A stretch of DNA of 64,000 nt from Pseudomonas kermanshahensis (lineage in GTDB: Bacteria > Pseudomonadota > Gammaproteobacteria > Pseudomonadales > Pseudomonadaceae), in NCBI RefSeq assembly GCF_014269205.2, contig NZ_JABWRY020000001.1:1922001-1986000 (forward strand). Reading direction: 5' to 3'. Positions 25,250-35,800 of this stretch are shown piece after piece. A program made the position numbers and the translations under genes. The notes under the pieces are model-generated. The model was not told the DNA's origin. It was given only the letters and a program-made list of their open reading frames with translations, and searched no databases. How positions within the stretch are numbered: position 1 is the first letter of the stretch; every line of letters starts with the position of its first letter.

Positions 25250-28200
25250 ATGATTCAAAATTTTTCTGAACAGAGTAAGTCTCTCATGAGCAAGTTGAAG
25301 GTCGATTCGCTGGCGTCCTTGGGCGATCTATCTGTCGAAGAACTGCGTGAGCAATTGGGCGATATGGTTGATATTGACGAAGCTCGCCAGTTGCACGACC
25401 AAGTACGCCGGGCACGCAACCGAACCCTGCTCGATGAGAAAAATATCATCATCCGTCATTCTCCGCTTGTGCCGAAGCGTCTCCAGCACGTTAACGATCG
25501 GCCGATCGAGCGCCCAGGACGATACTGTGCCCCTGGGGATGTAGCCTCGATGTTTTCGCCGGCGGCTTATCTGGCAGAGCTGTATAAACAGGCGAAGGAG
25601 TTGTATCCCGCGAAAAACCCCTGGCATATCGACGAACGCCGCCCCGACCTGCGGCAATTGGTACTTAGCCAGAACAATCTGGACACGCCGATCAATGCCC
25701 TCAGCCTGTCCAATGAGATATTGCTGAGCCGGGCGATTGAGGCGCTTACCCCGCCGGGCAGCCCGGCGTTGAACCATGACCAGCTTCTTGAAACGCTGTC
25801 GACCGATGTCGGCAACAGCACTACGCCGTACCATCATCATCACAATCGCCTGCGCCAGGTGTTTGTCCAGAACGATGCGGATTTGTCGCACCTGCTGGCG
25901 GCACCCCACTTCACCAAGCATCTGGATGACGCTGCACTGGCCTGCCTTCACTATGATATATCGCCCGCGTTGCGCCGTTTATTGACGGACGACATCAACG
26001 AGCAAAATGCTGAAGAGCAGTTTACCAAGTACTTCCCTGGCATGACGCCAACCGCCATGATGCAGCCCGCGCGCTTGCGCAGTTGGTTTGGCCTGACAGA
26101 TGCTGAACTGCAAGGCTTCATGGGGGAAATGGATAAAGCTGAATACATTGGGCGCACGCTGACGACACGTGCCGATGACGAAATGATCCAGTTGACGTTG
26201 AGTGATACGCCTCCCAATATGCGTTATGTTCGACTGTATCCATTGCATAACGACACCTGGCAGTTGGCGTTCAAGTTTCAGATCAATCGCGTTGTTAAAT
26301 TTGAACTCAGCGGTCCTTTTGAGTTTGAATTGAAAGCGGCAGATTATGGGCTCGACCACTGTGCGCCTGATGTCGAGTATCGCCACAGTTTCGAATGGGC
26401 CGACGTGCCGGCCGAGGCCGCGCTCACCGCTAAATGGACGCGGTCCGCTAGCGCTGACCATGAGAGCCGTGAAAGCACGTTAAATGTTACCTGCACGCGG
26501 TTGTCGATCGCTGCGTACCTGCTTCAGTTGAACAAAATCGTTCGCCTGTACAAAGTGACCCAGCTGTCCCCACGGGCACTGCAAGACATCATTAATAGCG
26601 TCGAGCCAAGCCAGATCACTGACCAGACGCTGGCCATTGTTTTGCGCACCGCCCATTCAGTAAAGCGTTACGGCATCGATCACCAGGACGCGCTGCTCAT
26701 GGCCAGGGGGTTTATCTCCGAAGCGTCCGACGGCACTGAAAAAAGCCAGTTCGACCGCCTGTTCAATGACCCGCCACTGGTTGCAGGCGGTTTGATCAGA
26801 GACAATACGCGGCTGCGCCTGCACCCGGACCATGCCAGCGAGCATGCCGACATCAAGGCAACCCTCAAGCGTGCCTGCCAAACCGATGACGAAGGGCTGT
26901 TCGAGCTGGGCCGGCTTATCAGTGGCCTTGCGGATGCCGACGTTGGCATGAATGTCATCATGTCCCATTTGTCCGCGCTGTACACCTTGAGCCTGTGGGC
27001 TCGGCATCACGGTCTGACGCTTGCTGAGCTGCGCCAACTGCTGCAGATGATGGGTGCGCCGCATCCGATGCACTCGCTGGACAACAGCGGATGGCAGCTA
27101 TTGTTGCAGGAGCTGCGCAGCACCACCGACTGGATGGCTACCCGTGGCTGGACCGTTCACGATCTGCAACTGATGACCCGCGCTGTCGAGGCCATCCCAG
27201 CCAGTACCGAAGTCGGCAATCTGCTCAACGACATGCGAGCCGCCTTGAGCGCCGCGCAACTACCCGAAGCACCGACAGTGCAGGATCTGCTAGGCGTGCT
27301 TTCGCCCTTGACCGCCTCCACGTTCAACCTCAGTGGTGATGCGTTGGCGCAAGCATTGTTGAACTGGGTAAACCGTGCCGAGCCGAGTGGGCTCACGCTG
27401 CAGCAGGCCTGCGAACGCCTGCGCAAGGCCGACCCTTCGGCCCCGCATGAACGTGTCTTGGTCGACTTTGCCTACACCCTCGCGCAAATGACACTCATCG
27501 CGCATGGATGCGGCGTCACAGGCGATGCGCTGCGCCTGTTGGTGGAAAAGCCACAGTTGCTGGCAGCCAACGCCGGGCACAGTGGCACCGCTGGCTTGCT
27601 GCGGGATGTGCAGACCCTCATGGCGCTCGGCAACTTCAGTGACTGGCTAAGCACGCTAGCGGACCCGTCAGGCGCAGGCGGCGCACTGCTGGCGGCACTT
27701 GGTGAAGGTGCAGGCGTATCGTTGTCCCAGCTTTCTATGACTACCGGTGTTGCTCAAGCGACGTTGGCGCAGGCGGCTGTGCATGCACATGACCAAGACG
27801 AGCTGAAAGAGCCGACAAAGGTCCACAGCTGGCAGGAAATCGAACTGCTGATGCAGTGGGCGAAACTGGCCGAAGCCTATGCCGTGATGCCAGACACGCT
27901 GGCAAAATTACTGGCCCAGGACGACGAGTGGGCCGCATGGCGGCAGATGGCAGACGCTTTTCATGCAGGCTTGAAACCGTCGCAGGTCACGGCGGCCCAT
28001 GCCGCCACGGAACGGCCGCTTAGCCTGGCGCTGACCGGCGTGCTGGGCGCGAAACAGAACTTCTCTGTCGAAGCGCTGAACAAGCACCTGTTGATCGACG
28101 TGCTGAACGCCGAACAGGTGATAAGCAGCCGTATCGCCGAAGCGATGTCGGCCCTGCAGCAGTTCATCCACTGCACCCTGTCGACGCCAGAAGACCCGGC

Positions 28201-31200
28201 CAACGTGCGCCATGTTGTGCTGGGTCGCCAGTTTTTCAAGGACTGGACGCGTTGGAACGCTAGCTATGCCAACTGGGCTGCAGGGCAAATGCTGATGTAC
28301 TACCCAGAAAACTACATCGACCCGACGGTACGCCTGGGGCAAACCCCGGCAATGGACGACATGCTGCAAACGCTGGGGCAGGCGCAGGTCAATGACGATA
28401 CAGTGGGCGATGCCTTCCAGGGCTACCTGAGTGCGTTCGAGGAAGTGGCCAACCTGGAGACCATCAGTGGCTATCACGACAACCGCGAAGCCGACACGGG
28501 CAAATCCTGGTTTATCGGGCGTAGCCGCAGCCAGCCTCACCAGTACTGGTGGCGCACGGTAGACGAAGCCAAGCGTGCCCCAGAAGGCGTGCTGCCAGCC
28601 AATGCCTGGACCGCCTGGACAAAAATCGAACTGGCCCCGCAAGTGCAAGGGCGCCTGATTCGGCCTGTGGTGTTCCGCGGGCGTTTGCACCTGGGCTGGG
28701 TGGAGCGCCAGGAGCACATCATCACCCGTGATGACAAAGGGCAGCCAGAACTGCGTGAGTGGAACTGGACGTTCAAGCTGGCCTGGCTGCGTTATGACGG
28801 CAAGTGGAGCGTGCCCATCGAGTACCCGCTCGTGGTCGATATTGGCAAAGATACAGTTCTGGAAGACCTCTCGTTGTTTCTTGCCGCCTGGCCGCAACGT
28901 GATGGGCTGCTGGCAGCCATCTATGATCGGGCTGCAGAGAAAGTTAGCGAAGCTTCTACTGTTACCGGCTTGGAGATTTCCGAGAACTTCAGCAGCTGCC
29001 CGCTGGGCAGTGTCGAACTGTTCCTGGGGCCGGTGCAGCACTGGCTGGATACCACCCTTGATACCGGCATGTGCGCGGTTTTCGAAGGGCTGGAGTTACC
29101 AAGTGCGGAAAATCGCATGCCGGTCAGTGCCGGGAGTGGTACGCCCATCGGTTTTACGCAATTTGATGCAAGGCTCGATGAAGCCAAGGTTATCGGTGGT
29201 GAAGGGGAGATTGGGAACACTTACAGCCTGTATTTTCGCAGCCAGTTGTCGGTAACGTCAAAGCGGCCACCCATTGAAAATAAATGGGTTGAGGTACTCC
29301 TTGCGCAATACCCTGAATTGGGCGCAGAAACAAATCAAATACGCGGCCTGATACGCAGTAATGAGGGTGCATTGCTGACGCGTCATGAAAATGGCTGGTT
29401 TGTGGGGTATCTGGTCATCAGTGAGTCACAAATGAGTGCCTACTTCGGGCATAACAGTAGCTCTATCACACGCGTCGCTAACGATGTGCGCTTGCTTTAT
29501 TGGACTGGTTTGAAGAGGGTTGAGAGCAGTGCCGGGAACGCAGTGGTCGCACGCGTCACTATTACGCAAGAGGGTCAGTTAAGGCGCATGAGTCTCTACT
29601 TTAATGAGGACTCGAGCTCAAATCCTACACCCAGAAATGTACTTGGGGTTTTGGGCTACCCATATGACCAACATGACGACACCCTCTACCCTCAGGATTA
29701 CCTGAACCTGCTTGGCAAAGTTCGTGCTGAGGAAGTGTTGTGCCGCATCTACAGCGTCGATGGCACGCGCTGGAAAACCGTAAAGGCCAACCAGGAGTAC
29801 GATCTGTCACAAGGGCCGGCGCAGGTACAGTTGAACACCACCGCACCTATGGGTGACATCAGCGAGTGGGAGGGTGGCAGCGAAGCCCTGCACCGCATCG
29901 AGTTCCAGTTCGGCAACGGCAACACCCGCAACTACACTCTCAAGGTTTACAAAGATGCCGATGTACTCAAGACCGCCATCATCGGTGCCACTGATCAAGG
30001 CGCTCAGTATCTGGCGCACAGAGGGCAGGTAACCCGCCTCAACACCCTGTTCGCTCGAGAGCTGACAGTAAAGGCGGTGTCGGGGATCGACGCTATCCTG
30101 AACTACGACACCCAGCACATACCTGAGCCAAAACTTGGCGTCGTTGTGCGTCTGACACTTCCGGTGTACAAGGAAACGTATCACGGCACAGAGCGCTGGG
30201 CCGAAGTCTGGCTTGCTACCGACAAAGAGGCGCGCACCTTGCTTTGGAGGGGCCAGCTCAGCGACAACACCAAGGTGCTCGCCAGCATGTTGTTCGAGTC
30301 GGATCAGAGCTATGTCGGGCAACAGTCCTACCACTTGGAGACGAAATACAGCGCTAAACACAACAAGGCCATATCAGGCCTTAGCATCATGATCTCAAGC
30401 GAGACCCTGGCAATTCAGCGTGACTCTGATGCGGCATCTACCGGCCAAGTGCTGCTCAAGGACAATGTGGACAGTGTGCAGGTATTTGGCAGGAACGACA
30501 CTGAAAGCATGGACTTCACCGGCGCCAATGCCCTGTATTTCTGGGAGTTGTTCTACTACACCCCAATGTTGGTCATGCAGCGCTTTCTTCAGGAAGAACG
30601 CTTTGACCTTGCCGAACAGTGGCTGAAGTACGTGTTCAACCCGGCTGGCTACTCAGTATCCGGCGTAGGCACACAGCGGATGTGGAATGTACGGCCGCTG
30701 GAAGAAGACACCAGCTGGAACGACGACCCCCTGAAGTCGGTCGACCCGGATGCCGTGGCGCAGAACGACCCGATGCACTACAAGTACAACGTCTTCATGC
30801 GCCTGCTGGACATTTGCATCGGCCGCGGCGATGCCGCCTACCGCAGGCTGCAGCGCGACACCCTCAGCGAAGCCAGCGTCTGGTATCAGCGCGCGGTGAG
30901 CCTGCTGGGCGACGCCCCCTGGGCACCGCCGGCAACGGGCTGGAACGAACCCGTGCTGGGGCAGGCCGCAGCGCCCGGCGAAAGCCCGTTTCTGCCAGAG
31001 GTTAACCGGACTATGCTCGGTTACTGGGAGGCGCTGCGCATTCGACAGTACAACCTGCGCCACAACCTGACCCTCGATGGCCAGCCGCTAAGCTTGCCGC
31101 TCTACGCCACACCGGCCGATCCCAAGGCGTTGCTGGCCGCGGCAGTGGCAGCAGAGGCCAGTGGCGAACGTGGCCTGACGGAAGTCAACGACGTGCCGGC

Positions 31201-32716
31201 GCTGCGCTTCACCGTGTTGCTCGACGGTGCCCGCAGCATGGCCGCCCAGCTGATTCATTTTGGCAGCGAGATGCAATGGATTCTCGAGCGCCAGGATGCC
31301 GAGGCGTTGGCAGGCTTGCTGGCCAGCCAAGGTGCGGAGCTTGCCGAGAGCAATGTGGCGCTGTTCAAGCACACCCTCAAGGAGCTGGCAGCCGACCGCG
31401 TGACCTTGCAAAGCTCGCTGGTGGCGGCCACGGCCAGTCGGAATCACTACCTGAACCTCTACCAAAGGAACATCTCTGATCGCGAGCACCTTGCGCTGAA
31501 GTTGCGAACCGAGTCTGAACAGGCAGGTGCGGCTGAATCTGCCCTCATGGCAGGGGCTTCGATCATTGCCGCCTTCCCCAAGATCTTTGGTTTCTCCAAC
31601 GGTGGCGGTAAACCGGAAGATGTATTGAAAGCCGTTGCCTACGGCTTTGGCGCGCGCTCGAAAGTGTATGGGATCAAGGCATCGCGCCTTAGCCAAGAGG
31701 AGGTCTTCGCGCGCCGCCGTGCTGAGTGGAAGTTCCAGTATGAGTCGGCAGAGAAACAGATGGCGACCATACAGGCTCAACTTGATGCCCTTACAGTACG
31801 TGAAACCTCCGCCCAGATGCACATTGCCCACTTGAACACCCAAGCTGCCCATTCACAGGCCCAGCTTGCCTTGTACCAAGGCAAGTACACTGGGAAGGCC
31901 ATGTACAGCTGGCTGCGCGCACGCCTGGCGAGCATTTTCTACACCTATTACGACCTCACTGTGTCGCGCTGCTTGATGGCACAAAAGGCCCTGCAGTGGG
32001 AAAAAGGCGACACGGATGTGTACCTGCGCACCGGCACCTGGAACAGCGCCTGGTCGGGTTTGCTGTGTGGTGAGGGGCTGATGCTGGCACTGGGGCAGAT
32101 GGAAACGGCCTGGGTCAAATGGCAGAAGCGCGAGCTTGAGGTTACGCGCACGGTATCACTGGCCAGGCTCTTCGACGGCAAGCTCAGCTCGCAAGGCCAA
32201 CCCGTCACCTTGGGTGAGGCGGTCAAGGTGCTGCTTGACGGTAAAACAGTTGAGGTCGATGACCAGCTTGAACACAGCAGCCTGGCACTGGCGGCGAACG
32301 GCATGCTGTCGGTGCAGTTCGGCCTTAAAGCGTTGAACCTGGCAGCAGGCTTCGAAACTGCAGCTTCGCGACGTATCCGCAGTATTGCGGTCTCTCTGCC
32401 GGCCTTGCTGGGCCCCTATCAAGATGTGCATGCACGGCTGCTGACCAGTGCCCAAGGCCTGCCTGCGGGCTGTGAGCAAATGAACGTTTCCCATGCCATG
32501 CAGGACAACGGCCAGTTCAGCCAGCTCAATGGTTACCCGGCATTTCGCCCAGGTAACCAGTTGCTGCCGTTCGAAGGGCTGCACATCGCCAAGGCGGATG
32601 ATCGCGACGACCAGACCCAGATGTCGTTGAACTTCGCCCAGGCCCAGGGTAATCAGCGGGCACTGCTGGAACGCCTCAACGACATCATTCTGCACGTGCA
32701 GTTCACCGTCCGCTAA
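25250..32716 (+). CDS. Tc toxin subunit A (TcA: translocation channel and receptor-binding)
   Basis: A 2488-residue TcdA/TcA homologue, close to the ~2500 of Photorhabdus TcdA1. The ATG at 25250 has AAGG seven bases upstream; an earlier in-frame start at 25103 has no site. Residues ~100-165 are the VRP1/alpha-helical shell region (FSPAAYLAELYKQAKELYP, SLSNEILLSRAIEAL). About 965-1080 is the ABC-toxin N-terminal region (LGRQFFKDWTRW, MLMYYPENYIDP), followed by a neuraminidase-like domain (YWWRTVDEAKRAPEG, VVFRGRLHLGWVERQEH). Near 1770-1800 is FYYTPMLVMQRFLQEERFDL. About 2020-2220 forms the long alpha-helical pore, and the last ~250 residues the TcB-binding end. TcA pentamers bind host cells and inject the TcB-TcC effector. 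No signal peptide is seen, as usual. Confidence 0.93.
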   Translation: MIQNFSEQSKSLMSKLKVDSLASLGDLSVEELREQLGDMVDIDEARQLHDQVRRARNRTLLDEKNIIIRHSPLVPKRLQHVNDRPIERPGRYCAPGDVASMFSPAAYLAELYKQAKELYPAKNPWHIDERRPDLRQLVLSQNNLDTPINALSLSNEILLSRAIEALTPPGSPALNHDQLLETLSTDVGNSTTPYHHHHNRLRQVFVQNDADLSHLLAAPHFTKHLDDAALACLHYDISPALRRLLTDDINEQNAEEQFTKYFPGMTPTAMMQPARLRSWFGLTDAELQGFMGEMDKAEYIGRTLTTRADDEMIQLTLSDTPPNMRYVRLYPLHNDTWQLAFKFQINRVVKFELSGPFEFELKAADYGLDHCAPDVEYRHSFEWADVPAEAALTAKWTRSASADHESRESTLNVTCTRLSIAAYLLQLNKIVRLYKVTQLSPRALQDIINSVEPSQITDQTLAIVLRTAHSVKRYGIDHQDALLMARGFISEASDGTEKSQFDRLFNDPPLVAGGLIRDNTRLRLHPDHASEHADIKATLKRACQTDDEGLFELGRLISGLADADVGMNVIMSHLSALYTLSLWARHHGLTLAELRQLLQMMGAPHPMHSLDNSGWQLLLQELRSTTDWMATRGWTVHDLQLMTRAVEAIPASTEVGNLLNDMRAALSAAQLPEAPTVQDLLGVLSPLTASTFNLSGDALAQALLNWVNRAEPSGLTLQQACERLRKADPSAPHERVLVDFAYTLAQMTLIAHGCGVTGDALRLLVEKPQLLAANAGHSGTAGLLRDVQTLMALGNFSDWLSTLADPSGAGGALLAALGEGAGVSLSQLSMTTGVAQATLAQAAVHAHDQDELKEPTKVHSWQEIELLMQWAKLAEAYAVMPDTLAKLLAQDDEWAAWRQMADAFHAGLKPSQVTAAHAATERPLSLALTGVLGAKQNFSVEALNKHLLIDVLNAEQVISSRIAEAMSALQQFIHCTLSTPEDPANVRHVVLGRQFFKDWTRWNASYANWAAGQMLMYYPENYIDPTVRLGQTPAMDDMLQTLGQAQVNDDTVGDAFQGYLSAFEEVANLETISGYHDNREADTGKSWFIGRSRSQPHQYWWRTVDEAKRAPEGVLPANAWTAWTKIELAPQVQGRLIRPVVFRGRLHLGWVERQEHIITRDDKGQPELREWNWTFKLAWLRYDGKWSVPIEYPLVVDIGKDTVLEDLSLFLAAWPQRDGLLAAIYDRAAEKVSEASTVTGLEISENFSSCPLGSVELFLGPVQHWLDTTLDTGMCAVFEGLELPSAENRMPVSAGSGTPIGFTQFDARLDEAKVIGGEGEIGNTYSLYFRSQLSVTSKRPPIENKWVEVLLAQYPELGAETNQIRGLIRSNEGALLTRHENGWFVGYLVISESQMSAYFGHNSSSITRVANDVRLLYWTGLKRVESSAGNAVVARVTITQEGQLRRMSLYFNEDSSSNPTPRNVLGVLGYPYDQHDDTLYPQDYLNLLGKVRAEEVLCRIYSVDGTRWKTVKANQEYDLSQGPAQVQLNTTAPMGDISEWEGGSEALHRIEFQFGNGNTRNYTLKVYKDADVLKTAIIGATDQGAQYLAHRGQVTRLNTLFARELTVKAVSGIDAILNYDTQHIPEPKLGVVVRLTLPVYKETYHGTERWAEVWLATDKEARTLLWRGQLSDNTKVLASMLFESDQSYVGQQSYHLETKYSAKHNKAISGLSIMISSETLAIQRDSDAASTGQVLLKDNVDSVQVFGRNDTESMDFTGANALYFWELFYYTPMLVMQRFLQEERFDLAEQWLKYVFNPAGYSVSGVGTQRMWNVRPLEEDTSWNDDPLKSVDPDAVAQNDPMHYKYNVFMRLLDICIGRGDAAYRRLQRDTLSEASVWYQRAVSLLGDAPWAPPATGWNEPVLGQAAAPGESPFLPEVNRTMLGYWEALRIRQYNLRHNLTLDGQPLSLPLYATPADPKALLAAAVAAEASGERGLTEVNDVPALRFTVLLDGARSMAAQLIHFGSEMQWILERQDAEALAGLLASQGAELAESNVALFKHTLKELAADRVTLQSSLVAATASRNHYLNLYQRNISDREHLALKLRTESEQAGAAESALMAGASIIAAFPKIFGFSNGGGKPEDVLKAVAYGFGARSKVYGIKASRLSQEEVFARRRAEWKFQYESAEKQMATIQAQLDALTVRETSAQMHIAHLNTQAAHSQAQLALYQGKYTGKAMYSWLRARLASIFYTYYDLTVSRCLMAQKALQWEKGDTDVYLRTGTWNSAWSGLLCGEGLMLALGQMETAWVKWQKRELEVTRTVSLARLFDGKLSSQGQPVTLGEAVKVLLDGKTVEVDDQLEHSSLALAANGMLSVQFGLKALNLAAGFETAASRRIRSIAVSLPALLGPYQDVHARLLTSAQGLPAGCEQMNVSHAMQDNGQFSQLNGYPAFRPGNQLLPFEGLHIAKADDRDDQTQMSLNFAQAQGNQRALLERLNDIILHVQFTVR

Positions 32717-32723
32717 GGAGCAG

Positions 32724-32747
32724 GGGAGGGTACCCAGGTGCCCTCCC
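32724..32747 (+). other. Hairpin in the tcA-tcB intergenic gap
   Basis: Seven-base-pair stem GGGAGGG / CCCTCCC with a ten-base loop starts seven bases after the tcA stop, within a 96-base gap. No U-run follows. It may lower read-through or act as an RNA-processing or stability element that sets the TcA:TcB ratio (five to one in the assembled toxin). The function is inference. Confidence 0.5.
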
Positions 32748-32812
32748 GCTGAGGCCGACTTCCTATTCCCGACCCTTACGCCCAGGCGCGGGGGTCGTCA
32801 AGGAGCAACATC

Positions 32813-35800
32813 ATGAATGATATGTCTGTCACCCCTTCGGGTGCCGGCGGTGAACCTGTGTTCAGCCCCCCCTCGCTGCCGAAGGGCGGCGGTACGGTTT
32901 CGGCGGGCGGAGGCATGCTGTCAGTCGGCAGCGCCGACGGCGCCGCAGGTTGGTCGCTGCCTTTACCATTGCCGGTCGGCCGCGCGTTGTCGCCGTCGTT
33001 GAGCCTGGCCTACCGTTCTTCGGCAGGTAATGGCGCCTTCGGTGCTGGCTGGCAGTGTAGCCCGCCCACTGTCTGCCGCCTGGACCGCCTGGGTGTCCCC
33101 CGATACACCCGCAGTGACCGTTGGCAGGGCCCAGATGGCGAGGAAATCCTACTCGACCGCGGTGCGCCGCGCACTGTCGCCGGTTTGCCGTTTTCCGATA
33201 CCCCCGCTGCTCACACGGTAACCGCCTGGGTGCAGCGCAGTGGCGGCCGCGACCAGCGCCTGGAGCATTGGCAAGCGCAAGAAAGCCCCGACTCGCCGGG
33301 CTTCTGGCTGCAATACCATGCCGACGGCAGCATCACCTTGTTTGGCTGGTCGGCCTCAGCTCGCCTGGCCAAGCCCGGCAAACCGGCAGAGGTCGCCTGC
33401 TGGTATGCCGAAGAGACTGTCAGTGCCACGGGTGAGCATGTGGTCTACACCTACCGCAGCGAAGACCAGGCGGGGTGTGATGCGCACGAACTGGCCATGC
33501 ACCCGCAGGTTGCCAACACCTACCTGGTTGCCGTCCACGCCATGAATGCAACCCCAAGCGCAGCGCTGCTGATACCGCAGCAGGCCTTTCGCCCAGACGA
33601 TTTCATGACCGTGATGCAGCTGGATTACGGCGAGCGCGGCGTGGATGTGAACACCCCACCGGCGTTCGAGGTGGAGGCACCCTGGCCGGTGCGCGAGGAC
33701 TGCTTTTCGTACTGGCGCTGGGGCTTCGATAAACGGGTGCGGCGGCTTTGCCACGAGGTACTGCTGTGGCACCGTACGCGCATGATGGCCGGGAACGCTG
33801 ACCCAAGCCCGCAACTGGTTTCGCGCTTGCACCTGGGGTATGACACATCGGGCGTCGCCTCGGTGCTGGTCGCCGCGCAACAGATCGCTTACGAAACCGA
33901 TGGCACGCCGTTGTTGCTGCCGCCGGTGGAATTCGAGCTGAGTCGCCCAGGGCGTGAGCACTCAGACTGGGAGGCATTGCCCGACCTCGATGGTTTCAGT
34001 GCACCGCACTGGCAGATGGTAGATCTACACGGTGAGGGGCTGCCGGGTTTGCTGTTCCAGGATGCAGGTGCCTGGTGGTATCGCGCGCCAGAACGCAACA
34101 GTGACCTGGGTGGCGATGCCATCACGTGGGGCGAGTCACAGGTATTACCGGGAGCGCCGCGCCCAGGCACAGGAATGCTGGCCGACCTCGAGGGTGACGG
34201 TCAGCCACAATGGCTGGTCAACCTGCCGGGTGTTCGCGGCAGCTTCACCCTGACGCCGGATGGGCAATGGTGTGACTTCATTGCCGCCGACGCCATGCCC
34301 AGCGAGCTGGCCCATGGGGATGCGCAACTGGTCGACTTCAGCGGTGGCGGGCAGCAGGACCTGGTGATGATCGGGCCACGTAGCGTGCGCTTGTCTGCCA
34401 GGGTGCGTGGTGCCGGCTGGCAGCCTGCCAGCGACATCGTGCCAGGCCCCGCGCTGCCATTGCCTGGCGGCGAGCACCGGCTGGTGGCATTCGCCGATCT
34501 TGCGGGCACAGGTTTGCAGCAATTGATCGAGGTTACGGCCGAGGGCGTCACCTATTGGCCGATGCTTGGCCACGGTCGTTTTGCCAACCCTGTGCAGATG
34601 TCGGGTTTTGCTATCGAACACTTCAACGCCGCGCGGGTATTGCTTGGCGATACCGATGGCAGTGGTACTACCGATATCCTTTATGTAGACGCCGACCGCA
34701 TCCGGGTATTCGTCAGCCATAACGGCAATCGCTTCGTCGAAAGCCATTGCGTGCCGGCGCCAGAGGGGGTTGTGCTCGATGCCAGCTGCAAGCTGCAACT
34801 GGTCGATTTGCGCGGGCAGGGTTGTGCAGAGCTGGTGCTGACTGTGCCACACATCTCTCCACGTAGCTGGGCGTACCGCTTCAACGACCGACGCCCCTGG
34901 TTGCTGGCCGAGGTGTGCAGCAACACCGGTGGTCGTACGCTGTTCGACTACCGCAGTTCTGCGCAGAGTTGGCTGGATGAAAAGCGTGTTCTGCAAGGGG
35001 AAGGTAAGACGGCGATCAGTCGCTTGCCGTTCCCGGTTCACACCTTGGCCCAGGTGACCCTTGTGGACGACATCAGTGGCCTGCGTACTGTCAGTGGCAT
35101 GCGCTATCAGAGCCCGGTCTGGGACCCAGTCGAGCGCGAGTTTCGCGGTTTCAGGCAGTTGATCCAGACCGACACCCTGAGCGACGCCCAGGGCACGGCC
35201 GCCGAGCGTTCGCCGCCGGCGCAAATACGCCAGTGGTTCCTCAGTGGCATCGAAGACCTGGATAGCATCGCGCCACAGGGCTTTGATGGGCAGGGCAGCG
35301 CAGAGGCGGACTTTCCCTTGCAACCGGTGCGCTTCACTCGCCTTGAAGGTGACTGCGATGTGCCCTACTCGCCGCAAGGTGCAGCCCGGCGTTGGCTGCT
35401 TTGTGCCTTGAAAGGGGCGCAAGTGCGCAGTGAAACCTACGGCCTTGACGGCACTGAACACGCGGGGCTGCCGTACAGCATCACCCGTCAGCGCTGGCAA
35501 GTGCGGGTTTACGAGACCGCGCACGCCGACCGGCCCGCCGCCTTGGTAACGCCAGTAGAGACCCTGGCCTTCACCACCGAGCGCATTGTCCAGGACCCGG
35601 TTATCACGCAGACACTGGTGATTGGCCAGGACAAGTACGGCCATGTCCTGCAGCAGGTGCAGGTGCATTACCCGCGCCGGGTTACAGTCTCCCCATCGCC
35701 TTATCCAGCCTTGCTGCCAGCCGGTTTGCTGGACGATGCGCGCGACCCTCAGCAGGACATGGCCTGGCTTGAGCACGCGCGTCATGGGGTACGCAACCTG